Below, one piece after another: positions 36,902-47,346 of a DNA stretch of 64,000 bases. A program made the translations under genes and the position numbers. The stretch comes from an uncultured Paracoccaceae bacterium. Its GTDB lineage: Bacteria; Pseudomonadota; Alphaproteobacteria; Rhodobacterales; Rhodobacteraceae. Under the pieces are notes generated by a model. It saw only the letters and a program-made list of their open reading frames with translations, ran no database searches and was not told where the DNA came from. Positions within the stretch are counted from its first letter, which is position 1. Each line of letters opens with the position of its first letter. Where the stretch lies: positions 1 through 64,000 of the forward strand of contig CANKVU010000024.1 in the NCBI GenBank assembly GCA_947487205.1, given 5' to 3'.

Positions 36902-38650
36902 GTGAGCGCGGGCTTCGCCCCCGCGCCCTGGCCGCGCCGGCTGCGCAGCCAGGACTGGTACGGCGGCACCTCGCGCGACGCGATCTACCACCGCGGCTGG
37001 CTCAAGAACCAGGGCCATCCCCACGACCTCTTCGACGGGCGGCCGGTGATCGGCATCCTGAACACCTGGTCCGATCTCAGCCCCTGCAACGGCCACCTGC
37101 GCGAGCTGGCCGAGAAGGTGAAGGCGGGCATATGGGAGGCCGGCGGCGTGCCGCTGGAGGTGCCGGTCTTCTCCGCTTCCGAGAACACGTTCCGCCCCAC
37201 GGCGATGATGTACCGCAACCTCGCCGCCATGGCGGTGGAGGAGACGATGCGCGCCCAGCCGATCGACGGCGCGGTGCTGCTCGTGGGCTGCGACAAGACC
37301 ACGCCGTCGCTGATGATGGGTGCCGCCTCCACCGACATCCCCTCCATCGTGGTCACCGGCGGGCCGATGCTGAACGGCTGGTTCCGCGGCGAGCGGGTGG
37401 GCTCCGGCACCCATCTGTGGCGCTTCTCCGAGGCGGTGAACGCCGGCGGCATGTCGCAGGCGGATTTCCTCGAGGCCGAACAGGCGATGTCGCGCTCCTC
37501 GGGCAGCTGCAACACGATGGGCACCGCCTCCACCATGGCCTCCATGGCCGAGGCGCTGGGAATGGCGCTGTCGGGCAATGCCGCGATCCCGGCGGTCGAC
37601 GCGCGGCGGCGGGTGATGGCGCAGCTCTCGGGCCGGCGCATCGTGCAGATGGTCAAGGACGACCTCGCCCCCTCCCACATCCTGACCCGCGCCGCGTTCG
37701 AGAACGCGATCCGCGTCAACGGCGCCATCGGCGGCTCCACCAACGCGGTGATGCACCTGCTGGCCCTGGCCGGCCGGGTCGGCGTCGATCTGACGCTCGC
37801 CGACTGGGACCGGCTGGGCCGCGACGTGCCCACGCTCGTGAACCTCATGCCCTCGGGGGAATACCTGATGGAGGAGTTCTTCTATGCCGGCGGCCTGCCG
37901 GTGGTGCTGCGGCGGCTGGGCGAGGCCGGGATGCTCCATCGCGACGCGCTCACCGTCTCGGGCGGCCCCCTCTGGGCCGAGGTGAAGGACGCCGCCTGCT
38001 GGAACGACGACGTGATCCGCCCCCCCGACCGGGCGCTGACCGCCTCGGGCGGGATCGCGGTCCTGACCGGCAACCTCGCGCCCCGCGGCGCGGTGGTGAA
38101 GCCCTCGGCCGCCTCGGCGCACCTGATGCGCCATCGCGGCCGCGCCGTGGTGTTCGAGGACATCGACGATTACAAGGCGCGCATCGCCGACGAGGATCTC
38201 GACATCGACGAAACCTGCGTGATGGTGCTGAAGAATTGCGGCCCCCGCGGCTATCCCGGCATGTCCGAGGTCGGCAATATGGGCCTGCCGCCCAAGCTCC
38301 TGCGCCGCGGCGTCACCGACATGATCCGCATCTCGGACGCGCGCATGTCGGGCACCGCCTACGGCACGGTCGTCCTCCATGCCGCCCCCGAGGCGGCGGC
38401 GGGCGGGCCGATCGCGGTGGTCCGCGACGGCGACGCGATCGAGCTCGACGTGGATGCCCGGCGCCTGCATCTCGACATTTCAGAGGCCGAGCTGGCGGAG
38501 CGCCTCGCCCGGTGGCGCCCCCCGGCCGCGGCCCCGGCCAGCGGCTATGCGCGGCTCTTCCACGACCATGTCGAGGGGGCCGAGACCGGCGCCGATTTCG
38601 ATTTCCTCAAGGGCTGCCGCGGCCGGGAGGTGCCCCGTGACAGCCATTGA
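36902..38650 (+). CDS. L-arabonate dehydratase (IlvD/Edd family)
   Basis: This 582-residue iron-sulfur dehydratase converts L-arabonate to 2-keto-3-deoxy-L-arabonate in the oxidative L-arabinose route. Candidate [2Fe-2S] cysteines are Cys62 (LSPCNGHL), Cys130 (VGCDKTTPS) and Cys203 (SGSCNTMG). Their 68- and 73-residue spacing matches what I recall for the Rhizobium L-arabinonate dehydratase. Lys132 in CDKTTP is the metal-ligand lysine. GTG start at 36902 follows gguB closely, so it is probably in the chvE operon. No arabinose dehydrogenase or later oxidative-route gene is in the window. A related sugar-acid dehydratase (xylonate, gluconate) is possible. Confidence 0.82.
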   Translation: MSAGFAPAPWPRRLRSQDWYGGTSRDAIYHRGWLKNQGHPHDLFDGRPVIGILNTWSDLSPCNGHLRELAEKVKAGIWEAGGVPLEVPVFSASENTFRPTAMMYRNLAAMAVEETMRAQPIDGAVLLVGCDKTTPSLMMGAASTDIPSIVVTGGPMLNGWFRGERVGSGTHLWRFSEAVNAGGMSQADFLEAEQAMSRSSGSCNTMGTASTMASMAEALGMALSGNAAIPAVDARRRVMAQLSGRRIVQMVKDDLAPSHILTRAAFENAIRVNGAIGGSTNAVMHLLALAGRVGVDLTLADWDRLGRDVPTLVNLMPSGEYLMEEFFYAGGLPVVLRRLGEAGMLHRDALTVSGGPLWAEVKDAACWNDDVIRPPDRALTASGGIAVLTGNLAPRGAVVKPSAASAHLMRHRGRAVVFEDIDDYKARIADEDLDIDETCVMVLKNCGPRGYPGMSEVGNMGLPPKLLRRGVTDMIRISDARMSGTAYGTVVLHAAPEAAAGGPIAVVRDGDAIELDVDARRLHLDISEAELAERLARWRPPAAAPASGYARLFHDHVEGAETGADFDFLKGCRGREVPRDSH

Positions 38651-38827
38651 GGGCGCGCCCGGTATCGCGCCCCATCCCGCGGCCCCGCGCCGCGCGACCG
38701 CCTCGAAGACCCCCAGGGAGGACCTGACGCGCTTTCGGGGACACGACGACCGGGCCGGCCCCGGCCGAACCCGGGCTCCGCCGCGGAACGCCACCGCCGG
38801 ACCCTATTTCAGGAAGGAGATCTAGAC

Positions 38828-39775
38828 ATGAAGAGATTGCTGTTGACGAGCGCCGCCCTCCTCGCGGCGAGCACCACCCTCGCCGCCGCCCAGACGGTCG
38901 GCTTTTCCCAGATCGGCTCCGAATCCGGCTGGCGGGCGGCGGAAACGACGCTGACCCGGCAGCAGGCCGAGGAGCGCGGCATCGACCTGCGCTTCTCCGA
39001 CGCCCAGCAGCGCCAGGAGAACCAGATCGCCGCGATCCGCTCCTTCGTCGCCCAGGGCGTCGACGCGATCCTGCTCGCCCCCGTGGTCGCCACCGGCTGG
39101 GACGGCGTGCTGCAGGAGGCGCAGGAGGCCGAGATCCCCGTCGTCCTGCTCGACCGCCAGGTCGACGCGCCCGAGGACATGTACCGCACCGCCGTGGGCT
39201 CCGACCTCGTCCACGAGGGCGAGGTCGCCGGCCAGTGGCTGGTGGACGAGGTGGGCGACGCGGAATGCCGCATCGTGGAGCTTCAGGGCACCACCGGGTC
39301 GTCCCCGGCGATCGACCGGGCGCAGGGCTTCCGCAACGCCATCGAGGGCCACGACAACATGGAAATCGTGCGCTCCCAGACGGGCGACTTCACCCGCACC
39401 GGCGGCAAGGAGGTGATGGAGAGCTTCCTCCAGGCCGAATCGGGCAACGAGATCTGCGCGCTCTACGCCCATAACGACGACATGGCGCTCGGCGCGATCC
39501 AGGCGATCCGCGAGGCCGGGATGGATCCGGGCGACGACATCCTCATCGTCTCCATCGACGCCGTCCCCGACATCTTCCGCGCCATGGCCGACGGCGACGC
39601 CAACGCCACCGTCGAGCTGACGCCCAACATGGCCGGCCCCGCCTTCGACGCGCTCGAGGCGTACTGGAACGACGGCACCACGCCGCCGAAGTTCATCCAG
39701 ACGGAATCGACCCTCTACACCCCCGAGGACGATCCGCAGGCCGAATACGAGGCGCGCAAGGATCTCGGATACTGA
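38828..39775 (+). CDS. YtfQ/AraU-type sugar ABC binding protein
   Basis: This 315-residue periplasmic binding protein has a cleavable signal (MKRLLLTSAALLAASTTLAA). The mature fold begins TVGFSQIGSESGWRAAETTL, the YtfQ family opening for galactofuranose/arabinose binders. The AGGAAGGAG ribosome site is strong. First gene of a second sugar importer that leads into araBAD, so arabinose (as in Shewanella AraUVWZ) is the likely ligand. About 177 bases separate it from the dehydratase gene; I see no gene there. Confidence 0.88.
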   Translation: MKRLLLTSAALLAASTTLAAAQTVGFSQIGSESGWRAAETTLTRQQAEERGIDLRFSDAQQRQENQIAAIRSFVAQGVDAILLAPVVATGWDGVLQEAQEAEIPVVLLDRQVDAPEDMYRTAVGSDLVHEGEVAGQWLVDEVGDAECRIVELQGTTGSSPAIDRAQGFRNAIEGHDNMEIVRSQTGDFTRTGGKEVMESFLQAESGNEICALYAHNDDMALGAIQAIREAGMDPGDDILIVSIDAVPDIFRAMADGDANATVELTPNMAGPAFDALEAYWNDGTTPPKFIQTESTLYTPEDDPQAEYEARKDLGY

Positions 39776-39834
39776 CACCCCCGCACCGGGGCGGCGCCGC
39801 CGCCCCGGCCCGTTCGCTGAAGGTAGGCCCGCCC

Positions 39835-41354
39835 ATGCTCCTGTCGGTTCGATCCCTGTCGAAATCCTTCCCCGGCACGAAGGCGCTCGACGATGTCGAT
39901 TTCACCCTGCGCGCGGGCGAGGTGCACGCGCTCTTGGGCGAGAACGGCGCGGGCAAGTCGACGCTCATCAAGTGCCTGACCGGCGCCTACCGGCGCGACG
40001 CGGGCGAGATCGTGCTCGACGGCGCGCCGATCTCGCCCGCCTCCACCTCCGAGGCGCAGGCGCTGGGGATCGGCACCGTCTACCAGGAGGTGAACCTGCT
40101 GCCGAACCTCACGGTCGCGCAGAACCTGACCTTCGGGCGCGAGCCGCGGCGCTTCGGCCTCGTCGACGGGCGCGCGCAGCGCCGCATGGCCCAGGAGATG
40201 CTGTCGGGCTACGGCCTCGACATCGACGTGGGCCGCGATCTCGGCACCTGCTCGGTGGCCGTGCGCCAGATCGTCGCCATCGCCCGGGCCGTCGCGCTGT
40301 CGGGCAAGGTGCTGATCCTCGACGAGCCGACGGCGAGCCTCGACGCGGCCGAGGTGCGGCTGCTCTTCGACGTGGTGCGGGACCTGCGCGCGAAGGGGCT
40401 CGGGATCGTGTTCGTGTCGCATTTCCTCGACCAGGTCTTCGACCTGACCGACCGCGTCACCGTTCTCCGGAACGGCCGCCGCGTGGCGACCGAGGTCACG
40501 GCCGATCTCGACCGGCTGCGGCTGATCGAGCACATGCTGGGCCACGAGCTTGACGCGGGCAAGTCCGACGCGCCGCGCGACCCCGCCGGCGCGGACGCCG
40601 ATACCCGGACCGAGCTGCTGCGCTTCCGCGAGCTCGGCCGCCGGGGCGTCGTCGAGCCCTTCGACCTCACCGTCCACCGGGGCGAGGTGATCGGCCTGGC
40701 CGGCCTTCTGGGCGCCGGCCGCACCGAGAGCGCCGAGCTGATGTTCGGCGTCCGCACCCCCCAGACCGGGCGGACCACCGATGCCCACGGCCCCGTCTCC
40801 CACGCCACCCCGCGCGAGGCGATCGCCGCCGGCTTCGGCTTCGCCCCCGAGGACCGCAAGACCGACGGCATCGTCGCCGACCTCTCGGTGCGCGAGAACA
40901 TCGTCCTCGCTTTGCAGGCCCGGCGCGGCTGGACCCGGCCGATCCCCCGCGCCGAGCAGGAGCGCCTGGCCGCCGACTACATCCGCCGGCTCGACATCCG
41001 CACCTCGGACGCCGAGAAGGCGGTGGGCGACCTCTCGGGCGGCAACCAGCAGAAGGTCGTCCTGGCCCGCTGGCTGGCATGAACCCCCGCTTCCTGATCC
41101 TCGACGAGCCGACCCGCGGCATCGACGTGGGCGCCCATGCCGAGATCCTGAAGCTGATCGCGGAGCTGACCGACGGCGGCATGGCGGTGCTCGTCATCTC
41201 CTCCGAGCTCGACGAGCTGGTGGCCGTCTCCGACCGGATCGTCGTGGTCCGCGACCGCCGCCACGTCGCCGAGCTGACTGGGCAGGCGCTCGCCCCCGAC
41301 GCCGTGGTCCGCGCCATCGCCGCGCCCGACCGCGACGGGACGGAGGCCGCGTGA
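39835..41354 (+). pseudogene. YtfR/AraV-type sugar ABC ATPase split by a frameshift
   Basis: The ATPase of the second sugar importer is in two overlapping frames. The first (39835-41082, 415 residues) holds domain 1 (Walker [22 protein letters not shown]) and most of domain 2, ending [14 protein letters not shown]. The second (41079-41354, 91 residues) starts [18 protein letters not shown] and completes domain 2. Together they give about 506 residues, normal for YtfR, and a single-base insertion near 41079 would restore one frame. The break falls between the second signature motif and second Walker B. It could be a sequencing error, a real mutation, or two polypeptides made by ATGA-coupled translation. 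Confidence 0.75.
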
Positions 41355-42382
41355 TGGCCCGGACCCTGCGCCGCATCGCCCCGCAGATCGCCACGCTGGC
41401 CGCGCTGGTCCTGCTCGTGACGCTGGTCTTCCCGCAATTCCTGCACGTCGATTACAGCGGCGGCCGCCTGTCGGGGCCGGTGATCGACGTGCTGAAGCGC
41501 GGCGCGCCGGTGGCGCTGCTGGCCGTGGGCATGACGCTGGTGATCGCCACCCGCGGCATCGACCTCAGCGTGGGAACCGTCATGGCGATCACCGGCGCCG
41601 CCGCCGCCTGGACGCTCGCCGCCGGCTGGGGATGGGGGGCCGCGATCCTGATGGCGCTCGGGGCGGGGCTGCTCTGCGGGGCCTGGAACGGCTGCCTGGT
41701 GGCCGTCATCGGCATCCAGCCCATCGTCGCCACGCTGATCCTGATGACCTCGGGGCGCGGCATCGCCCAGCTCATCACCGAGGGGCGCATCCTGACCTTC
41801 CGCGATCCGACCTTCGCCTATCTCGGCACCGGCACGGTCCTGGGCCTGCCGGTGCCGATCCTGATCTGGCTCGCCACCGCGATCGGGGTCGCGGTGCTGA
41901 TGCGGCGCACGGCGCTGGGGCTGCTGGTCGAATCGATCGGCATCAAACGGCCGGCCTCGGCCCTGGCCGGCGTCAACGCCCGGGTGCTGCTGATCGCGGT
42001 CTACATGGCCTCGGGTCTCTGCGCGGCGCTCGCGGGCATCATCGCCACCGCCGACATCCGCGGCGCGGACGCCAACAATGCCGGCCTGTGGCTGGAGCTC
42101 GACGCGATCCTCGCGGTGGTCATCGGCGGCAATTCCCTCCTCGGGGGGCGCTTCTCGGTCGCCGCCTCGGTGATCGGCGCGCTGATCATCCACACCATCG
42201 ATACCGGCATCCTGCTCGCCGGCTTCCCCTCCGAATACAACCTCGTCATCAAGGCGGGCCTTGTGCTGCTGATCCTCGTGGTCCAGTCGCCCAACCTCGC
42301 CGCGCATTGGAGCCTCGTGCGCGCCGGAATCCGCGCCCGGCGCGAGCCGCGTCCTGCCGCCAGCCCGGGACCGCGGCCATGA
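41354..42382 (+). CDS. YtfT/AraW-type sugar ABC permease
   Basis: This 342-residue BPD_transp_2 permease has about nine or ten membrane helices. The motif VIATRGIDLSVGTVMAITGA and the late AVVIGGNSLLGGRFSVAASV are typical of YtfT. Its ATG shares a base with the stop of the second ATPase fragment (GTGATGG), so translation is coupled to that fragment. That the fragment frame is preserved up to here is of interest for the frameshift question. Confidence 0.9.
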   Translation: MARTLRRIAPQIATLAALVLLVTLVFPQFLHVDYSGGRLSGPVIDVLKRGAPVALLAVGMTLVIATRGIDLSVGTVMAITGAAAAWTLAAGWGWGAAILMALGAGLLCGAWNGCLVAVIGIQPIVATLILMTSGRGIAQLITEGRILTFRDPTFAYLGTGTVLGLPVPILIWLATAIGVAVLMRRTALGLLVESIGIKRPASALAGVNARVLLIAVYMASGLCAALAGIIATADIRGADANNAGLWLELDAILAVVIGGNSLLGGRFSVAASVIGALIIHTIDTGILLAGFPSEYNLVIKAGLVLLILVVQSPNLAAHWSLVRAGIRARREPRPAASPGPRP

Positions 42383-43344
42383 GCGTCAATCCCCGCCTCT
42401 ACCCGCTCCTCGCGACGATCGGCATCTTCTGCGTCGCCTACGCGATCTGCTGGATGCAGTTCCCCGCCATGCTGTCGACGCGGGTGGTGGGCAACCTCCT
42501 GACCGACAACGCCTATCTGGGCATCGTCGCGGTCGGCATGACGATCGTCATCCTGTCGGGGGGGATCGATCTGTCGGTGGGATCGGTGATCGCCTTCTCC
42601 GGCGTCTTCATCGCCGTCCTGCTGCGCGACACCGCGCTGCATCCGCTGGTCGTGTTCGCGCTCCTGCTGGGCGTGACCACCGCCTTCGGCGCGGCGATGG
42701 GCTGGATCATCCACGCCTTCGGGGTGCCGGCCTTCATCGTCACGCTGGCGGGCATGTTCCTGGCCCGCGGCGCCGCCTACATGCTGACGATCGATTCGGT
42801 GCCGATCGCGCATCCCTTCTTCGAGGCGCTGCAATCGGCCTATTGGCTGATGCCCGGCAAGGGCCGGCTGACGCTCATCGCGGTGGTGATGCTGCTGGCG
42901 GTCGCCGCCGGCGCCGTCCTGGCCCACCGCACCCGGTTCGGGGCCGGGGTCTTCGCGCTCGGCGGCGGCGTGCAGACCGCGCGGCTGATGGGCGTGCGCG
43001 TCGGCGCGACCACGGTCGGCATCTACGCCGTCTCGGGCTTCACGGCCGGGCTCTCCGGCATCGTCTTCTCGATCTATACCGGCTCGGGCTACCCGCTCGC
43101 CACCGTGGGCACCGAGCTGACGGCCATCGCCGCGGTGGTGATCGGCGGCACGATCCTGACCGGGGGCGCGGGCTATGTCGCGGGCACCCTCTTCGGGGTG
43201 CTGATCATGGGCCTGATCCAGACCTACATCGTCTTCGACGGCAGCCTGTCGAGCTGGTGGACCAAGATCGTCATCGGCCTGCTGCTGCTCCTCTTCATCC
43301 TCCTGCAGAAGGGCCTCCTGCGCCTGACCGCCGCGCGGGCCTGA
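42379..43344 (+). CDS. YjfF/AraZ-type sugar ABC permease
   Basis: This 321-residue second permease of the importer has about nine helices, with [20 protein letters not shown] and VVIGGTILTGGAGYVAGTLF as the usual signatures. A heterodimer of the YtfT- and YjfF-type permeases is expected. It overlaps the previous gene by four bases and precedes araB by 43 bases. Confidence 0.9.
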   Translation: MSVNPRLYPLLATIGIFCVAYAICWMQFPAMLSTRVVGNLLTDNAYLGIVAVGMTIVILSGGIDLSVGSVIAFSGVFIAVLLRDTALHPLVVFALLLGVTTAFGAAMGWIIHAFGVPAFIVTLAGMFLARGAAYMLTIDSVPIAHPFFEALQSAYWLMPGKGRLTLIAVVMLLAVAAGAVLAHRTRFGAGVFALGGGVQTARLMGVRVGATTVGIYAVSGFTAGLSGIVFSIYTGSGYPLATVGTELTAIAAVVIGGTILTGGAGYVAGTLFGVLIMGLIQTYIVFDGSLSSWWTKIVIGLLLLLFILLQKGLLRLTAARA

Positions 43345-43387
43345 CCGGCCCCGCGCGCCCCACCCCAACCGAAGGCACACCAGAGCC

Positions 43388-45073
43388 ATGCCAGACAGCT
43401 ACACGATCGGTCTCGATTACGGGACCAACTCGGTCCGGGCGCTCGTCGTGCGCGTCTCGGACGGCGCCGCGATGGGCACCGGGATCGCGGACTACCCCTC
43501 CGGCGACCAGGGCATCCTGCTCGACGCGACCGACCACAACCTCGCGCGGCAGAACCCGGCCGATTACCTCGACGGGCTCGAGGCGGCCGTCGCCGCGGCC
43601 CTGGCCGAGGCCGCCGGCGATCCCGGCTTCGCGGCGTCGCGCTTGGTCGGCATCGGCGTCGATTCCACCGGCTCCTGCCCGATCCCGGTCGATGCGGGCA
43701 ACGTGCCGCTGGCCTTCGACGCGCGCTTCTCGGACGATCTCGCGGCGCAATGCTGGCTCTGGAAGGACCATACCAGCATCGCCGAGGCCGAGGAGATCAC
43801 CCGCACCGCGCGGCGGATGCGTCCCGATTACCTGGGCATCTGCGGCGGCACCTATTCCTCGGAATGGTTCTGGGCCAAGATCTGGCATTGCCTCAAGGTC
43901 GCGCCGGACGTGTTCGACGCCGCCGCCTCGTGGGTGGAGCTGGCCGATTGGGTGCCCTCGGTCCTGGCCGGCGCCGACACGCCCGCGCGCGTCGTGCGCG
44001 GCGTCTGCGCCGCCGGGCACAAGGCGCTCTACAACCCGGCCTGGGGCGGCTTGCCGGATGCCGAATTCCTCGCCGCCCTCGATCCCGCGCTGGCCGACCT
44101 GCGCGGCCGGCTCTACGACACCGCCCACGATCTCGACACGCCGGCGGGGGCGCTCTGCACCGAGTGGGCCGAACGGCTCGGCCTGCCGGAGGGGATCGCC
44201 ATCGCCATCGGCGCCTTCGACAACCATTACGGCTCCATCGGCTGCGGCATCGAGGAGGGCGTGCTGGTCAAGGTCATCGGCACCTCCACCTGCGATTGCG
44301 CGGTGGTCGCCCCGGCCAACAATCCCGGCACGATCCCGGGCGTGTGCGGCATCGTCGAGGGCTCGATCCTGCCGGGCTTCTACGGGATCGAGGCCGGTCA
44401 ATCGGCGGTCGGCGACATCTTCCGCTGGTGGGCCGAGGGCATCTGCGAGGGCGACGCCGACCTCCATGCCCGGCTGACGGAGGAAGCCGCCGCGCTCGCC
44501 CCCGGGCAATCCGGCCTCCTGGCGCTCGACTGGAACAACGGCAACCGCACGATCCTGGTCGACCAGCGCCTGACCGGCCTGCTCGTCGGCCAGACCCTGC
44601 ACACCACCCGGGCCGAGATCTACCGCGCCCTGGTGGAGGCGACCGCCTTCGGGGCCCGCGCGATCCTGGAGCGCCTGCGCGAGAACGGCACCCGCATCGA
44701 CGCCATCATCTGCGCCGGCGGCATCGCCGAGAAGAACCCGATGCTGATGGAGATCTATGCCGACGTGCTGCAGACGCCGCTCCTCGTCTCGACCTCGAAA
44801 CAGGCCTGCGCCCAGGGGGCCGCGATCGGCGCGGCCCATGCCGCCGGCGCGCATCCCGACCTCGATTCCGCCATCGCGGCGATGACGGGCCTGCGCGACA
44901 TCCGCTACGAGGCCGATCCCGCCCGCGCGGCGGTCTACGACGACCTCTACGCCCTCTACCGGCAGCTTCACGACGCCTTCGGCGGGCTCGAGGCCTCCGC
45001 CGACCTCACGGGGGTGATGAAGCGCCTGCTCGACCTCAAGACAGACACACGCGCCAAGGAGATCCAGGCATGA
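43388..45073 (+). CDS. araB: ribulokinase AraB
   Basis: This 561-residue FGGY-family kinase phosphorylates L-ribulose to L-ribulose-5-phosphate. It opens with the FGGY nucleotide-binding motif ([16 protein letters not shown]). The middle has [12 protein letters not shown], and the second domain has [18 protein letters not shown]. Length equals that of known bacterial ribulokinases. The stop overlaps araA by four bases, and the upstream genes are the sugar importer, so the whole set probably forms one arabinose operon. Confidence 0.92.
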   Translation: MPDSYTIGLDYGTNSVRALVVRVSDGAAMGTGIADYPSGDQGILLDATDHNLARQNPADYLDGLEAAVAAALAEAAGDPGFAASRLVGIGVDSTGSCPIPVDAGNVPLAFDARFSDDLAAQCWLWKDHTSIAEAEEITRTARRMRPDYLGICGGTYSSEWFWAKIWHCLKVAPDVFDAAASWVELADWVPSVLAGADTPARVVRGVCAAGHKALYNPAWGGLPDAEFLAALDPALADLRGRLYDTAHDLDTPAGALCTEWAERLGLPEGIAIAIGAFDNHYGSIGCGIEEGVLVKVIGTSTCDCAVVAPANNPGTIPGVCGIVEGSILPGFYGIEAGQSAVGDIFRWWAEGICEGDADLHARLTEEAAALAPGQSGLLALDWNNGNRTILVDQRLTGLLVGQTLHTTRAEIYRALVEATAFGARAILERLRENGTRIDAIICAGGIAEKNPMLMEIYADVLQTPLLVSTSKQACAQGAAIGAAHAAGAHPDLDSAIAAMTGLRDIRYEADPARAAVYDDLYALYRQLHDAFGGLEASADLTGVMKRLLDLKTDTRAKEIQA

Positions 45074-46575
45074 TCGGACTGAAACCCATGAAGGTCTGGC
45101 TGGTGGTGGGCACCCAGCCGCTCTACGGACCCGAGATCTTCGCCGAGGTGCAGTCCCATTCGGACGAGATCGCGGCCACCCTCACCGCAGCCGGCCTCGC
45201 GGCCGAGGTGGTGTCGCGCCCGATCTGCACCTCGGCCGAGGACGCCGCGGCGACCTGCGCCGCGGCCGACGCCGACCCCGAATGCGGCGGCGTGATCCTG
45301 TGGATGCACACCTTCTCGCCCTCGAAGATGTGGATCCGCGGCCTGTCGCGCCTGCGGACGCCGATGCTGCACCTGCACACGCAATTCCATCGCGCCCTGC
45401 CCTGGGACGCGATCGACATGGATTACATGAACCTCCACCAATCCGCCCATGGCGACCGGGAGGCGGGGTTCCTCCACACCCGTCTCCGGATGGGCCGCAA
45501 GGTGGTGTCCGGCCACTGGTCCGACGCGGGCGTGCAGGCGCGCATCGACGCCTGGATGCGCGCCGCGCGCGCCTGGCACGACTGGCAGGGGGGCGTCGTC
45601 GTCCGCTTCGGCGACAACATGCGCCAGGTGGGCGTGACCGACGGCGACCGCGTCGGCGCCGAGATCGCCTTCGGCTTCACGATCGACACCTACGGCGTGG
45701 GCGATCTCGCCGCGCGGATGGCCGAGGTGCCCGATCGGGACGTGGACGCGCTCGCCGAGGCCTATTCCGAAAGCTACGACCTCGCCCCCGCCCTGCGCCC
45801 CGGCGGCGACCGGCGCGACGCCCTCCTGGACGCCGCGCGGCAAGAGCTCGGCATGTCCGCCTTCCTGCGCGACCGGGGCGCCATGGCGCTGTCGCACACC
45901 TTCGAGGACCTGCACGGGCTGAACCAGCTGCCCGGCCTCGCCCCCCAGCGGCTGATGGCCGAGGGCTACGGATTCGCCGGCGAGGGCGACTGGCGCACCG
46001 CGGCGCTGGTGCGCGCGCTCAAGGTCATGGGCCATGGCCTGACCGGCGCCACCTCCTTCATGGAGGATTACACCTACGACCTGACCGAGGGCCAGGAGGC
46101 GGTGCTCGGCGCCCACATGCTGGAGGTCTGCCCCTCCATCGCCCGCGACCGCCCGCGGATGGAGGTCCACCCGCTCGGCATCGGCGGCAAGTCCGACCCC
46201 GTGCGGCTGGTCTTCGACGCGCGGCGGGGGGCGGCGCTCAACGCCTCGCTGGTCGATCTCGGCGGCCGCTTCCGGCTCGTCGTCAACGAGGTGGAGGCGA
46301 TCGACCATCCCGACCTGCCGAACCTGCCGGTGGCGCGCACGGTCTGGCGCTGCGCGCCCGACTTCGCCACCGCCACCGCCGCCTGGATCCATGCCGGCGG
46401 CGCGCACCACACCGCCTTCAGCCACGACGTGACCACGGAGATGCTGGACGATTTCGCCACCATCGCCGGGATCGAGATGTGCCGGATCGGCGCGGGCACC
46501 GAGCTCGACCGCTTCCGCCAGGATCTCCGCGTCAACGAGGTCTACTGGCACATCGCGAAGGGATACGCGTCGTGA
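45070..46575 (+). CDS. araA: L-arabinose isomerase AraA
   Basis: This 501-residue cytoplasmic Mn2+-dependent enzyme interconverts L-arabinose and L-ribulose. Length matches Escherichia coli AraA (500). Active-site regions are [18 protein letters not shown] and SFMEDYTYD with their glutamates, the histidine in [11 protein letters not shown], and a late histidine-rich [11 protein letters not shown]. The ATGA overlap with araB and GTGA overlap with araD show tight coupling. Confidence 0.94.
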   Translation: MIGLKPMKVWLVVGTQPLYGPEIFAEVQSHSDEIAATLTAAGLAAEVVSRPICTSAEDAAATCAAADADPECGGVILWMHTFSPSKMWIRGLSRLRTPMLHLHTQFHRALPWDAIDMDYMNLHQSAHGDREAGFLHTRLRMGRKVVSGHWSDAGVQARIDAWMRAARAWHDWQGGVVVRFGDNMRQVGVTDGDRVGAEIAFGFTIDTYGVGDLAARMAEVPDRDVDALAEAYSESYDLAPALRPGGDRRDALLDAARQELGMSAFLRDRGAMALSHTFEDLHGLNQLPGLAPQRLMAEGYGFAGEGDWRTAALVRALKVMGHGLTGATSFMEDYTYDLTEGQEAVLGAHMLEVCPSIARDRPRMEVHPLGIGGKSDPVRLVFDARRGAALNASLVDLGGRFRLVVNEVEAIDHPDLPNLPVARTVWRCAPDFATATAAWIHAGGAHHTAFSHDVTTEMLDDFATIAGIEMCRIGAGTELDRFRQDLRVNEVYWHIAKGYAS

Positions 46576-47267
46576 AGCTGGACGAATTGCGGCGCCAGGC
46601 CTTCGAGGCCAACCTCGCCCTGCCCGCCGCCGGGCTCATCAACCTGACCTTCGGCAACGCCTCGGCGATCGACCGGGACGCCGGGGTTTTCGCGATCAAG
46701 CCCTCGGGCGTGGCCTACGACGCGATGCGGCCCGACGACATGGTGGTGGTCGACCTGGACGGAAAGATCGTGGCGGGGGATCTGCGCCCCTCCTCCGACA
46801 CGCCGACCCATCGCCGGCTGTTCCTCGCCTTCGAGGCGATCGGCGGCGTCGTCCACACCCATTCCACGGCCGCGACCGCCTTCGCGCAGGCCGGCCGGCC
46901 GATCCCGATCCTCGGCACCACCCATGCCGATTACTTCGACGGCGACGTGCCCGTCACGCGCAAGATGACGCCCGGGGAGATCGCCGGGCAGTACGAATGG
47001 GACACCGGCAGCGTCATCGTCGAGCGGCTGTCGGGGCACGATCCGCTGCACATGCCCGGCATCCTCGTCAACCGCCACGCCCCCTTCACCTGGAGCGAGA
47101 GCGCCGCCCGGGCCGTGGACACCGCCGTGGCGCTCGAATGCGTGGCCGAGATGGCGCTGCGCTCCCTCGCCCTCGCCCCCGACCTGGCCCCGATCGAGCC
47201 CGAGCTCCTGGACCGGCACTTCACGCGCAAGCACGGCGCCGGGGCCTATTACGGCCAGCCGGGCTGA
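46572..47267 (+). CDS. araD: L-ribulose-5-phosphate 4-epimerase AraD
   Basis: This 231-residue class II aldolase-fold epimerase, exactly the length of Escherichia coli AraD, converts L-ribulose-5-phosphate to D-xylulose-5-phosphate. Motifs are [21 protein letters not shown], the zinc histidines in [12 protein letters not shown] and a third in [12 protein letters not shown] start within the araA stop. Its presence means that the phosphorylative route is complete in this operon. Confidence 0.93.
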   Translation: MKLDELRRQAFEANLALPAAGLINLTFGNASAIDRDAGVFAIKPSGVAYDAMRPDDMVVVDLDGKIVAGDLRPSSDTPTHRRLFLAFEAIGGVVHTHSTAATAFAQAGRPIPILGTTHADYFDGDVPVTRKMTPGEIAGQYEWDTGSVIVERLSGHDPLHMPGILVNRHAPFTWSESAARAVDTAVALECVAEMALRSLALAPDLAPIEPELLDRHFTRKHGAGAYYGQPG

Positions 47268-47346
47268 GCGCCGGCCCGCATCCCGCATGGACAAGCGCAG
47301 CCGTTCGGCGAATGCTTCCCCCGACCATCCCCCGGAGGCTGCGCCC

